Shown here: piece after piece, positions 40,482 through 48,100 of the stretch
Numbering within the stretch: the stretch's first letter is position 1
How the letters are laid out: every line of letters starts with the position of its first letter
Assembly: GCA_963728075.1 (NCBI GenBank)
Contig: CAVSIP010000001.1
Span: forward strand, 558,001 to 622,000
Source: CAVSIP01 sp963728075
GTDB taxonomy: Bacteria; Actinomycetota; Actinomycetes; JAFAQI01; DASSKL01
Length of the DNA stretch: 64,000 nucleotides
Reading direction: 5' to 3'
The notes under the pieces: generated by a model
The model's input: only the letters and a program-made list of their open reading frames with translations
The model's database searches: none
What the model was told of the DNA's origin: nothing
Translations under genes and position numbers: made by a program

Positions 40482-41759
40482 GTGAACCGGGACCTCAGGC
40501 TGCTTCTGGCCGGGCGGGTCGCGATGACCTCCGTCCGCGCCCTCGGCGGGGTCGTGATCCCCATCTACCTGGCCGAGCGCGGGTTCTCCGGCACCAGGCT
40601 CGGCGCGCTGTTCGTCACCGGCGCCGTGGTCTCCACACTGCTCACCCTGCTCGTGGGCCTGTACGCCGACCGTCTCGGCCGGCTCCGCTTCGTCATCGGC
40701 ATCCCGCTGCTGACCGCAGTGGGCGCGCTGGGGTTCGCGGTCAGCACCGCGCCCGCCGTGCTGTTCGCGGCGGCCGCCGTCGGATCCATCGGCCGTGGGT
40801 CCGGCGCGGCCGAGGGCCAGGTCGGCCCGTACCAGCCGGCGGAGCAGGCACTGGTCACCGACCTGTCACCGGCCGGGCGGCGCAACGCCGTGTTCGCCGT
40901 GTTCGCCTCCGGCTCGTCCGCCGGCGCGCTGTTCGGCGCGCTGTGCGCGCTGCTGCCGCAGGCGGCGCGGAACGCGGGGCTCGGCACGTTCGCGTCGTAC
41001 CGCCTGGTCTTCGGGCTGATGGCCGTGCTGGCCGTGGCGGCAGCGCTCATCGCCGTGCCGGTCCGGGCCCCGGAGAGGCCGCGCGACGCCCAGGGGCCTC
41101 GCCGGCTCACCTGGCCCAGGGCGTCGCGGCACGTCCTCTACCGGTTGTGGCTGGCCAACGGCGTGAACGGGGTCGCGTTCGGCCTGTACGCGCCGTTCAT
41201 CTCCTACTGGCTGCACGTGCGGTACGGCGTGGGAGCCGGGACGGTCGGCATCCTCTACGCCGTCATCAACCTGGTCTCCATCGGCACCAACCTCACGGCG
41301 GCACCGTTCGCCCGCCGGATCGGCGACGTGCGGGCCATCACCGCCGCGCGGCTGGTCCAGGCGGGGCTGCTCGTGCCGATGGTGCTGATGCCGACGTTCT
41401 GGGCGGCCGGACTGGTCTACCTCGTACGGGTGGCCGGGTTCCGGGTGGGGATGCCGGTCCGGCAGTCGTTCGTCATGGGCATCACCGACCCGGAGGAGCG
41501 CTCGGCGGTCGCCGGGTTGGCGCCGCTGCCGAACCGCGTGGGTTCCTCGGTGTCACCGCTGCTCGGGGGTTACCTGTTCGACGAGGTGGCGCTGGCGGTG
41601 CCGTTCGAGCTGGCGGCGGTCGCCTTGGCAGGCAGCGCCTTCCTGTTCTACCGGCTGTTCCGGAACGAGCATGCCGCCGACGACCCCGCTCCGGCGGAGG
41701 TCAGCCAGGCGGCGGGCGTCGCATCGACCGCCATGCCTGCTGCACGTCGGCAGAGCTAG
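40482..41759 (+). CDS. MFS transporter, 12-TM
   Basis: 425 residues from GTG 40482, behind GGGGAGGAGGGCAG. Twelve hydrophobic segments with motif A as VGLYADRLGRLRFVIG and a second-half equivalent around AAPFARRIGDVRAI. It resembles actinobacterial MFS proteins of the DHA1/unknown MFS groups. The acidic loop in PYQPAEQALVTDLSPAGRR is conserved in that group. The substrate is unknown. The last 59 bases overlap the convergent DUF433 gene on the other strand. Confidence 0.87.
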   Translation: MNRDLRLLLAGRVAMTSVRALGGVVIPIYLAERGFSGTRLGALFVTGAVVSTLLTLLVGLYADRLGRLRFVIGIPLLTAVGALGFAVSTAPAVLFAAAAVGSIGRGSGAAEGQVGPYQPAEQALVTDLSPAGRRNAVFAVFASGSSAGALFGALCALLPQAARNAGLGTFASYRLVFGLMAVLAVAAALIAVPVRAPERPRDAQGPRRLTWPRASRHVLYRLWLANGVNGVAFGLYAPFISYWLHVRYGVGAGTVGILYAVINLVSIGTNLTAAPFARRIGDVRAITAARLVQAGLLVPMVLMPTFWAAGLVYLVRVAGFRVGMPVRQSFVMGITDPEERSAVAGLAPLPNRVGSSVSPLLGGYLFDEVALAVPFELAAVALAGSAFLFYRLFRNEHAADDPAPAEVSQAAGVASTAMPAARRQS

Positions 41760-41979
41760 CCGCCCGGTCCCGCTCGACCTCGGCCCGGTGGGTTCGGTAC
41801 CAGGCGAGCGCCGCCTCCACCTGCTCACAGGACAGGCCGAGTCCGGCTGCGACGTCCGCGACCGAGCCGCCGGCATGGCCGCGGCAGGCATCGATGACCT
41901 CCCAGACCGGCGTCCCGCCGCGCACCACGGCGCGGGGGCCGGTCGGTCCCAGCTCCACGCGGACGAGCGGGTCGCTCAC
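41701..41979 (-). CDS. DUF433-like helix-turn-helix protein
   Basis: 92 residues from GTG 41979, whose start overlaps the stop of the preceding gene (GTGA). The pattern VRGGTPVWEVIDACRGHAGG, then VADVAAGLGLSCEQVEAALAW, matches DUF433, a small winged-helix domain often found as the antitoxin partner of PIN-like DUF5615 toxins. No toxin-like gene is adjacent here, so an orphan regulatory role is more likely. A basic tail (RSMRRPPPG) ends the protein. It is co-transcribed with an F420-dependent oxidoreductase. Confidence 0.72.
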   Translation of the reverse strand: MSDPLVRVELGPTGPRAVVRGGTPVWEVIDACRGHAGGSVADVAAGLGLSCEQVEAALAWYRTHRAEVERDRAASSADVQQAWRSMRRPPPG

Positions 41980-42878
41980 CCGGCGGCCAGCTCCTGCAGC
42001 AGCCGGCGGGTGCGGTCGGCGTCGTCCCTCGGGCCGAAGATGGCGGCGTTGAACTCGGTGACGCCGATGTCGGCCAGACCCTTGACCGCCTTGCGCACCT
42101 CGTCCTCGTCTCCGACGAGCGCCACGTCCGCGGGCCCGGCGGCGTCCTCCCGGTCGAGCATGGCGCGGTACGACGGCAGCTGGCCGTAGACGGCGAACTC
42201 CTTGGCGGCGCGCTCACGGGCGCCGTCCGGGTCGGCGGTGACCGAGACGGGCAGCCCGACGACGACGCGTGGCGCGGGACGGCCCGCCTGCTCGGCGGCC
42301 CGCGTGATGCTGGGGACGATGTGGTCGGCGACCGTACGCGGGCCGGTCATCCAGGTCGCGGTCCCGCTCGCCAGCTCGCCGGTGAGCTGGAGCATCCGGG
42401 GCCCGAGGGCGGCGACGATGACGGGCGGTCGCGCGTGCTCGGGCCGCTCCAGCGAGCCGCGGACGCGGAACTGCTCACCCTCGAACGCCACCGAACCCTG
42501 CTCCAGCAGGGGGACGAGGACCGACAGGTACTCGCGCATGAAGCTGGCCTGCCGCTCCCAGGGCAGGCCCAGCATCGACTCGATGACCACCTGGTGGGAC
42601 AGCCCGATGCCCAGCGTGAACCGGCCGGAACAGGCGTCCGCCGTGCTCGCGGCCTGCTGCGCCATCGCGAACGGGTGGCGGGGCTGGGCGGGGACGACGA
42701 AGGTGCCCACCTCGATCCGGCCACCGGTGGCCTGGCCCGCCACGGCGCACGCCGTCATGGCGTCGAGGCCGAAGATGTTGCTGAACCAGGCGGAGGCGAA
42801 GCCGTCGTCGGCGGCCCTGCGGACCGCCTCGACCGCTGCCGTCACCGTGGACCCGCCGACTCCCACTCCGATACGCAT
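41976..42878 (-). CDS. LLM-class F420-dependent oxidoreductase
   Basis: 300 residues with a luciferase-like TIM barrel: MRIGVGVGG opening strand, DDGFASAWFSNIFGLDAMTA, GTFVVPAQPRHPFAMAQQA and GRFTLGIGLSHQVVIESMLG. Actinobacterial members of this type use deazaflavin F420 rather than FMN and act on aldehydes, alcohols, antibiotics or lipids. There is no close partner enzyme apart from the coupled DUF433 gene. The substrate cannot be inferred. Confidence 0.88.
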   Translation of the reverse strand: MRIGVGVGGSTVTAAVEAVRRAADDGFASAWFSNIFGLDAMTACAVAGQATGGRIEVGTFVVPAQPRHPFAMAQQAASTADACSGRFTLGIGLSHQVVIESMLGLPWERQASFMREYLSVLVPLLEQGSVAFEGEQFRVRGSLERPEHARPPVIVAALGPRMLQLTGELASGTATWMTGPRTVADHIVPSITRAAEQAGRPAPRVVVGLPVSVTADPDGARERAAKEFAVYGQLPSYRAMLDREDAAGPADVALVGDEDEVRKAVKGLADIGVTEFNAAIFGPRDDADRTRRLLQELAAG

Positions 42879-42888
42879 GGCCGGCAGC

Positions 42889-43407
42889 CTACGGGCCGAC
42901 CGGACGCGGCGGCAGCACGGTCACCCGCCGACCCGAAGCGAGCTCCACCTGCCCGTCCTCCGGCGCGTGGCAGGGGCAGTCGGCCGCCACCGCGACGGTG
43001 CTCGCAACCGCCATCCGCGCCCACACGTGGCGCCCGCCGGCGAGGTGCGCCATGCCCCACTCGTTCGCGAGCCCCTCGACCACCGCCAGGCTGCGGCCGT
43101 TGACCACGGCAGCCTGGTCGAGCGCGTCGCCGCGCTGCGCCGGCATCCGCGGCTCCTGGTCGAGCACCTCCATCTCGAGATGCCCGCCGGTGACGGCCAC
43201 GGCGATGCGTACTCCCGTCACCCCGGGGGCCGCCAGCGCGGCGACCAGCTCGGAGGCCAGCAGCACCGCGTCCTCCACCACGCCGCCCAGCGCCCAGTCC
43301 GACAGCGTCTCGAAGACCCACCGGCGCGCCGTGCGGGCCACCATGTCCTCAGCGCCCAACGTCAGCGCCGCGTACCGACACACCGCTCGAATCCTCCGAT
43401 CCGACAC
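42889..43407 (-). CDS. RsbW/HATPase-like protein with degenerate ATP site
   Basis: 172 residues from GTG 43407; no clear ribosome-binding site, so the start is uncertain. The order of elements (ARRWVFETLSDW, SELVAALAAPG, VLDQEPRMPAQ, GRSLAVVEGLANEWG) follows the actinobacterial RsbW-type anti-sigma/ATPase fold. The N-box normally reads ELVTNAVxH, and its magnesium-binding asparagine is absent here (ELVAALA), so ATP binding or kinase activity is doubtful. A C-terminal extension contains a CPCH motif (ADCPCHAPEDG) and could bind metal. It diverges from the helD-like gene. Confidence 0.68.
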   Translation of the reverse strand: MSDRRIRAVCRYAALTLGAEDMVARTARRWVFETLSDWALGGVVEDAVLLASELVAALAAPGVTGVRIAVAVTGGHLEMEVLDQEPRMPAQRGDALDQAAVVNGRSLAVVEGLANEWGMAHLAGGRHVWARMAVASTVAVAADCPCHAPEDGQVELASGRRVTVLPPRPVGP

Positions 43408-43537
43408 GTCTGACCGCGAGTCCGGCGCGGCGTGCGGAGCCTCTGCCGGAACCCGTCGACTCTGCCATTCTGGGCCCGACCTGGCGACCGCGCGGTGACG
43501 GTTCCGGACCCGAGGCCGGCCATGGAAACCTGAAGGG

Positions 43538-45679
43538 GTGACGGAGCCGAGCGGGACGGCGGCGCAGGAGCTGGCGCGCGAGCAAGCGCATGTCAGCCGC
43601 GCCTACGCGCGCCTTCGCCAGATGCGGGACGAGACCGCGCGCCTGGAGCGGGAGACGTTGCGCTCGCCGGGTACGGGCACGCCTCAGGCGCTGTACGAGC
43701 GCGACGTCGCCGTCCTGGCGGCGGCGAGCCGGCGGGTCGACCTGGAGGCGGCGCTGGACGGGCTCGTCTTCGGCCGGCTGGACCGCCGGGACGGCTCCGT
43801 GCACCACGTCGGGCGACTCGGCGTCCGGACCGAGGGCCAGGAACCGCTCGTCGTCGACTGGCGGGCGCCGGCGGCGGCGGCGTTCTACCGCGCCACCCCG
43901 GCCGATCCCGAGGGGATCGTGCGGCGTCGGCTCATCAGCTGCCGAGGGGAGCAGGTGCTGGGCGTCGAGGACGACCTGCTCGACCCGTCGGCCGCAGACC
44001 AGCTGCCAGGTGGGGTGGTTGTCGGTGACGGCGCCTTCCTGGCAGCGCTGTCGCGGGAGCGCACCGGTCACATGCGCGACATCGTCGCGACCATCCAGCG
44101 GGAGCAGGACGACGCCATCCGGGCTCCGGACGACGGGGCGCTGCTCGTCACCGGTGGTCCCGGGACCGGCAAGACCGCTGTGGCCCTGCACCGGGTGGCC
44201 TACCTGATGTACCAGCACCGCGACCGCTACGCCCGCCGCGGCGTGCTGGTCGTGGGCCCGTCGCCGGTGTTCGTCGACTACATCTCCCAGGTGCTGCCGT
44301 CCCTCGGCGAGACCTCCGTGCAGCTGTCCGACCTCGGCGGGCTGGTGGCGTGGCTGTCCGTGACCGGCTACGACGAGCCGGCGCTGGCCGCGGTGAAGGG
44401 CTCCGCGGCGATGGCCGAGCTGGCGCGGCGGGCGGTGCGGGCTGCCGCGGGCCGCCCGCTCCGTGATGTGGTGCTGCACTACGACGGCCGTCGCCTGCGC
44501 GTACGGGCCGGCGATCTCGCGCGGCGCCGTGCCGGGCTCGGGCGCTCCCGGCGGAGCCACAACGGCAGCCGCGCCGCCGCCGGGAACGCGTTGCGGGAGC
44601 TGCTCTGGCGTGCGTACGCCGCCGCGGTCGGGGCCGCGGACTGGCCCGAGGAGCGGCGGGCCCGCGAGCGTGCCGACTTCGACGACGCCGTGCGCGAGGA
44701 GCCCGCGTACGTCGAGGCCCTCGACGTGCTGTGGCCGATCCTCGAACCGCAGGAGGTCTTCGCGCGGCTGCGGCGTGGTGAGCTGGGGACCGGCCGGCTC
44801 GCCGAGGGCGTGCTCGACGCGCCGGCCGTACGCACCCTCTGGGACGGCTGGACCGAGGGCACGGTCAGCGCGGGCGATGTCGCACTCGCCGACGAGCTCG
44901 AGCACCTCGTCGGCGCCCCGCCCCCTCCGCCCGTGAACGAGGACGAGGAGCCGCTGCCGCCGGACTACCAGGAGCTGCGCACGTACGGCGAGCGGCTGGC
45001 CCGCCGCGCCACGCCGGTGTCCGAGCGGGAGGGGCATCGGGAGTTCGCCCACGTGGTCGTGGACGAGGCTCAGGACGTCACCCCGATGCAGTGGCGGATG
45101 CTGGGCCGGCGCGGGCGTGCCGCGACCTGGACGGTGGTGGGCGACTGGGCGCAGTCTGCCTGGCCGCAGCCTGCAGCCGCACACGCCGCCATGACCGAGG
45201 CCCTCGGCTCCGGCCGGCGGGTGCGACGGCACGAGCTCACGACGAACTACCGGACCTCGGCCGAGATCGCCGCGCTCGCCGCGCGCGTACTGCGCCGCAT
45301 CGACCCCGCCGCCACTCCGCCGCGTGCGGTGCGGTCGACGGGTGTGGAGCCCCGGGTCGTGACCGGGGTGGCGGACCTGCCTGCTGCCCTGCGGGAGGTG
45401 CTCGACGACGTGTCCCGCGAGGTCGCGGGCACCGTGGGGGTCGCGGCCGGGTTCGGCATGGTGCAGCGCGTCCGGGCCTGGCTGCCTGACGGTGACCCGC
45501 GGGTCACCGTCGTCGACCCGTGGCAGGCCAAGGGGCTGGAGTTCGACGCCTGTGTGGTCGTGGCCCCCGAACAGCTCGCGGCGGAGTCGGCCACCGGTCT
45601 GCGTTCGCTGTACGTCGCGCTCACGCGGGCGACCCAACGCCTCGCCGTGGTCTCCGAGGCGGCACACCCGCTGCCGTAG
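43538..45679 (+). CDS. helD: HelD-type UvrD-like ATPase (RNA polymerase recycling factor)
   Basis: 713 residues from GTG 43538. The N-terminal antiparallel coiled coil (about 10-60, REQAHVSRAYARLRQMRDE) is the RNA-polymerase-inserting arm of HelD. The 1A domain has Walker A in TGGPGTGKTAVALHR. The DEAQDVTPMQWRML (Walker B), TTNYRTSAEIA and VALTRATQRLAVV motifs complete a superfamily-1 ATPase. HelD proteins pull stalled RNA polymerase off DNA, and some protect it from rifampicin. The length and insert fit the actinobacterial class II type. An ordinary DNA helicase is less likely because of the N-terminal arm. Confidence 0.88.
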   Translation: MTEPSGTAAQELAREQAHVSRAYARLRQMRDETARLERETLRSPGTGTPQALYERDVAVLAAASRRVDLEAALDGLVFGRLDRRDGSVHHVGRLGVRTEGQEPLVVDWRAPAAAAFYRATPADPEGIVRRRLISCRGEQVLGVEDDLLDPSAADQLPGGVVVGDGAFLAALSRERTGHMRDIVATIQREQDDAIRAPDDGALLVTGGPGTGKTAVALHRVAYLMYQHRDRYARRGVLVVGPSPVFVDYISQVLPSLGETSVQLSDLGGLVAWLSVTGYDEPALAAVKGSAAMAELARRAVRAAAGRPLRDVVLHYDGRRLRVRAGDLARRRAGLGRSRRSHNGSRAAAGNALRELLWRAYAAAVGAADWPEERRARERADFDDAVREEPAYVEALDVLWPILEPQEVFARLRRGELGTGRLAEGVLDAPAVRTLWDGWTEGTVSAGDVALADELEHLVGAPPPPPVNEDEEPLPPDYQELRTYGERLARRATPVSEREGHREFAHVVVDEAQDVTPMQWRMLGRRGRAATWTVVGDWAQSAWPQPAAAHAAMTEALGSGRRVRRHELTTNYRTSAEIAALAARVLRRIDPAATPPRAVRSTGVEPRVVTGVADLPAALREVLDDVSREVAGTVGVAAGFGMVQRVRAWLPDGDPRVTVVDPWQAKGLEFDACVVVAPEQLAAESATGLRSLYVALTRATQRLAVVSEAAHPLP

Positions 45680-45743
45680 GTCCCCATCCCGCCGGGACGA
45701 AGGTACCTAGTCCTGGGTGCGATGGGCACGTGACGGTGGAGGC

Positions 45744-46157
45744 GTGGAGGAAACCCTGGACGTCACCCATCTCGGTGGGGACCGCTTCGAGATCGCCGTA
45801 CGAGGACACCGCGTGGTCACCGACCAGCCGGTCGACGCGGGCGGCGAGGACGCCGGACCCACCCCGACCGAGCTGTTCGTCGCGGGCATGGGCGCCTGCG
45901 TGGCCTTCTATGCGCGCCGCTACCTGCGCCGGCACGAACTCCCGGAGGACGGGCTGTCCGTGCGGACGACCTGGGAGCTGGGCGGGCGCCCAGCCCGGGT
46001 GCAGCGGCTGGAGGTGGAGCTGACGGTGTCGGACGCCGTGCCCGAGGAGCGGCGCGACGCGCTGCTCGCCGTCGCGTCGCACTGCACCCTGCACAACACG
46101 CTGCAGGAGCCGCCGGAGGTGCAGGTCCGCCTGACGGCGGGCGCGGCGGTCGGCTGA
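45744..46157 (+). CDS. OsmC-family protein
   Basis: 137 residues from GTG 45744 (VEETLDVTHLGGDRFEI); GTG 45717 is an alternative start. Two cysteines sit in GMGACVAFYARRYL and ASHCTLHNTLQEPP, matching the paired redox cysteines of OsmC/YhfA proteins. Substrates are organic hydroperoxides or other thiol-reactive compounds. It ends 8 bases from the convergent thioredoxin gene, placing two thiol enzymes back to back beside a CsoR/CstR-like operator. Confidence 0.85.
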   Translation: MEETLDVTHLGGDRFEIAVRGHRVVTDQPVDAGGEDAGPTPTELFVAGMGACVAFYARRYLRRHELPEDGLSVRTTWELGGRPARVQRLEVELTVSDAVPEERRDALLAVASHCTLHNTLQEPPEVQVRLTAGAAVG

Positions 46158-46165
46158 CCGGGGGA

Positions 46166-46537
46166 CTAGCCCCCGGTCGCCGAGCTCTCGGCCAGGCGCT
46201 TGCGCACGTCGTCCATGTCGAGGTCCCGCACGGCGGTGATGACCTGCTCGAGCGCCTGCTCGGGCAGCGCCCCCGGCTGGGAGAAGACGAGGATGCCGTC
46301 GCGGAAGGCCATGAGCGTGGGGATCGACATGATCTGGGCGGCTGCGGCGAGCGGCTGCTCGGCCTCGGTGTCGACCTTGCCGAACGTGATGTCCTCGTAC
46401 TTCGCGGCGGCCTTCTCGAACACCGGAGCGAACATCCGGCACGGCCCGCACCACGCCGCCCACCAGTCGACGAGCACGATGCCTGGCTGCGTGACGGTCT
46501 GCTCGAAGTCGGACGTGGTCAGGTTCACGAGTGCCAC
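46166..46537 (-). CDS. thioredoxin
   Basis: 123 residues from GTG 46537, with CAGGAGGAGAC upstream. The active site WCGPC is intact in DWWAAWCGPCRMFAPVF, and the cis-proline lies in MSIPTLMAF. It carries about 15 extra C-terminal residues (DMDDVRKRLAESSATGG). As a cytosolic disulfide reductase it would recycle OsmC or peroxidase partners. It diverges from the DUF302 gene across a 139-bp region with a CsoR-type operator, so metal or persulfide stress may control it. Confidence 0.95.
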   Translation of the reverse strand: MALVNLTTSDFEQTVTQPGIVLVDWWAAWCGPCRMFAPVFEKAAAKYEDITFGKVDTEAEQPLAAAAQIMSIPTLMAFRDGILVFSQPGALPEQALEQVITAVRDLDMDDVRKRLAESSATGG

Positions 46538-46606
46538 GGGGTCTCCTCCTGGGTCGCGGCGGGGCGAATGTCCCTTCGGTCACGCACAACCACCTGTCGT
46601 CACGGG

Positions 46607-46634
46607 TTGTTCCCGATACCCGGGAGGGTATCCT
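46607..46634 (+). promoter_or_regulatory. promoter with CsoR/CstR-type operator
   Basis: TTGTTC (-35, 46607-46612) and TATCCT (-10, 46629-46634) are 16 bases apart and lead to the DUF302 gene at 46677. The spacer and -10 hold GATACCC-GGGA-GGGTATC (46615-46632), a perfect 7-4-7 dyad of the type bound by CsoR-family copper, formaldehyde or persulfide repressors. It may also control the divergent thioredoxin gene. Confidence 0.65.
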
Positions 46635-46676
46635 GTACGAGCCCGATGGACCAGTGCCGATGAAAGGGAGGACCCC

Positions 46677-47069
46677 ATGTCGTACGGAACCACGGTGACC
46701 GTACCCGCGCCGTTCGCGGAGGCGGTGGAGCGCGTGCGCGCGGCCCTGGCGGAGCAGGGCTTCGGCGTGCTCACCGAGATCGACCTGCGCGCCACGATGA
46801 AGAAGAAGCTGGACGTCGACGTGGAGGACTACGTCATCCTCGGTGCCTGCAACCCGCCGCTCGCGCACCAGGCGCTCGAGGCGGAGCGTTCGATCGGCCT
46901 GCTCCTCCCGTGCAACGTCGTCGTCCGGTCGACGGGTGCCGACGAGACGCTGGTGGAGTTCCTGGACCCGCAGATCATGTCGCGCCTGACGGACAACCCG
47001 GACATCAAGCCGGTTGCGGACGCGGCGGCGGAGAAACTCGCGGCGGCGGTGGCCACACTGACGGGGTGA
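46677..47069 (+). CDS. DUF302 protein
   Basis: 130 residues from ATG 46677, behind AAAGGGAGG. The typical pattern is present: VPAPFAEAVERVRAALAEQGFGVLTEID (in parts), IDLRATMKKKLDVD, YVILGACNPPLAHQALEAE and LLLPCNVVVRSTG. DUF302 proteins are small and cytosolic, often found with sulfur- or metal-stress genes. Two conserved cysteines (GACNPP and LPCNV) could bind a metal or sulfane sulfur. It has its own promoter with a CsoR-type operator and is followed immediately by an alcohol dehydrogenase gene, so the two are an operon. Confidence 0.9.
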   Translation: MSYGTTVTVPAPFAEAVERVRAALAEQGFGVLTEIDLRATMKKKLDVDVEDYVILGACNPPLAHQALEAERSIGLLLPCNVVVRSTGADETLVEFLDPQIMSRLTDNPDIKPVADAAAEKLAAAVATLTG

Positions 47070-47077
47070 GCGGACGC

Positions 47078-48100
47078 ATGCGTGCCTGGCAGGTGGCCCG
47101 TCCGGGGCCGGTGGCCGACGGCCCGCTGGAGGCGGTCGAGCTGCCGGTCCCCACCCCAGGTCCCGGCCAGGTACGCGTCCGCGTTTCGGTGTGTGGCGTC
47201 TGTCGCACCGACCTGCATGTCGCCGAGGGCGACCTGCCGCCGCGGCGGCCCCGCGTCGTTCCCGGCCACGAGGTGGTGGGCCGCGTGGACGCGCTCGGGC
47301 CGGGGGCGGGGCGGTTCGCCCTGGGGGACCGGATCGGGATCGCCTGGCTGCGCTGGACCTGCGGACGCTGCCGGTTCTGCCGCTCCGGCCGGGAGAACCT
47401 CTGCCTGGAGCCCCGGTTCACCGGCTGGGACGACGACGGAGGCTACGCGGAGTACGCCGTCGTCCCCGAGCAGTACGCGTACGCCATCCCCGCCGCCTTC
47501 TCCGACGCCGCCGCCGCGCCGCTGCTGTGCGCCGGCATCATCGGATACCGGGCGCTGCGCCGTGCGGAGCTGGCCCCTGGCGGGCGGCTGGGCATCTACG
47601 GCTTCGGCGCCTCGGCGCACCTGGCCGCGCAAGTGGCGCTCGCCCAGGGCGCGCGCGTCCACGTGCTGACGCGCTCGGCTGCCGCTCGCCGCCTGGCGCT
47701 GGAGCTCGGCGCGGCGTCCGCACGAGACGCGTACGACGCGCCGCCAGAGCCGTTGGACGCCGCGGTGCTGTTCGCACCGGTGGGCGATCTCGTACCCGTG
47801 GCCCTCGCAGCGCTGGACCGCGGCGGCACGTTGTCGGTCGCAGGCATTCACCTCAGCGACGTGCCCGAGCTGCACTACGCCGACCACCTGTTCCAGGAGC
47901 GCACCCTCCGCAGCGTCACCGCCAACACCCGCCGGGACGGCGAGGAGTTCCTCGCGATCGCCGCCGCCATCGGCCTGCACCCGACGACGGACCGCTACCC
48001 CCTGTCGCGGGCGGACGAGGCGCTGTGCGCGCTGGCCGAGGACCGGGTCCGCGGGGCCGCGGTACTCGTGGCAGACGACTCCTCCGCCAGGACGAAGTAG
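47078..48100 (+). CDS. zinc-dependent alcohol dehydrogenase
   Basis: 340 residues from ATG 47078; a GTG at 47066 overlapping the previous stop is possible. The medium-chain dehydrogenase pattern is complete: catalytic zinc ligands in VCGVCRTDLHVAEG and PGHEVVGRVD, structural zinc cysteines in TCGRCRFCRSGRENLC, and the nucleotide loop GIYGFGASAHLAAQVA. It oxidises alcohols or reduces aldehydes with NAD(P). Linked to a DUF302 gene and a CsoR-type operator, an aldehyde-detoxifying role is attractive (FrmR-type CsoR proteins sense formaldehyde), but this is inference. Its last 106 bases overlap the convergent metal ATPase gene. Confidence 0.9.
   Translation: MRAWQVARPGPVADGPLEAVELPVPTPGPGQVRVRVSVCGVCRTDLHVAEGDLPPRRPRVVPGHEVVGRVDALGPGAGRFALGDRIGIAWLRWTCGRCRFCRSGRENLCLEPRFTGWDDDGGYAEYAVVPEQYAYAIPAAFSDAAAAPLLCAGIIGYRALRRAELAPGGRLGIYGFGASAHLAAQVALAQGARVHVLTRSAAARRLALELGAASARDAYDAPPEPLDAAVLFAPVGDLVPVALAALDRGGTLSVAGIHLSDVPELHYADHLFQERTLRSVTANTRRDGEEFLAIAAAIGLHPTTDRYPLSRADEALCALAEDRVRGAAVLVADDSSARTK

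Noticed and set aside
41701..41979. A toxin-antitoxin pair based on the DUF433 protein
   Set aside because: No DUF5615/PIN-like toxin gene lies on either side. Its neighbours are an MFS transporter and an F420-type oxidoreductase.
43408..43537. A rifampicin-associated element upstream of the helD-like gene
   Set aside because: No clear long inverted repeat of that kind is seen in the 130-bp gap, so rifampicin induction is not claimed.
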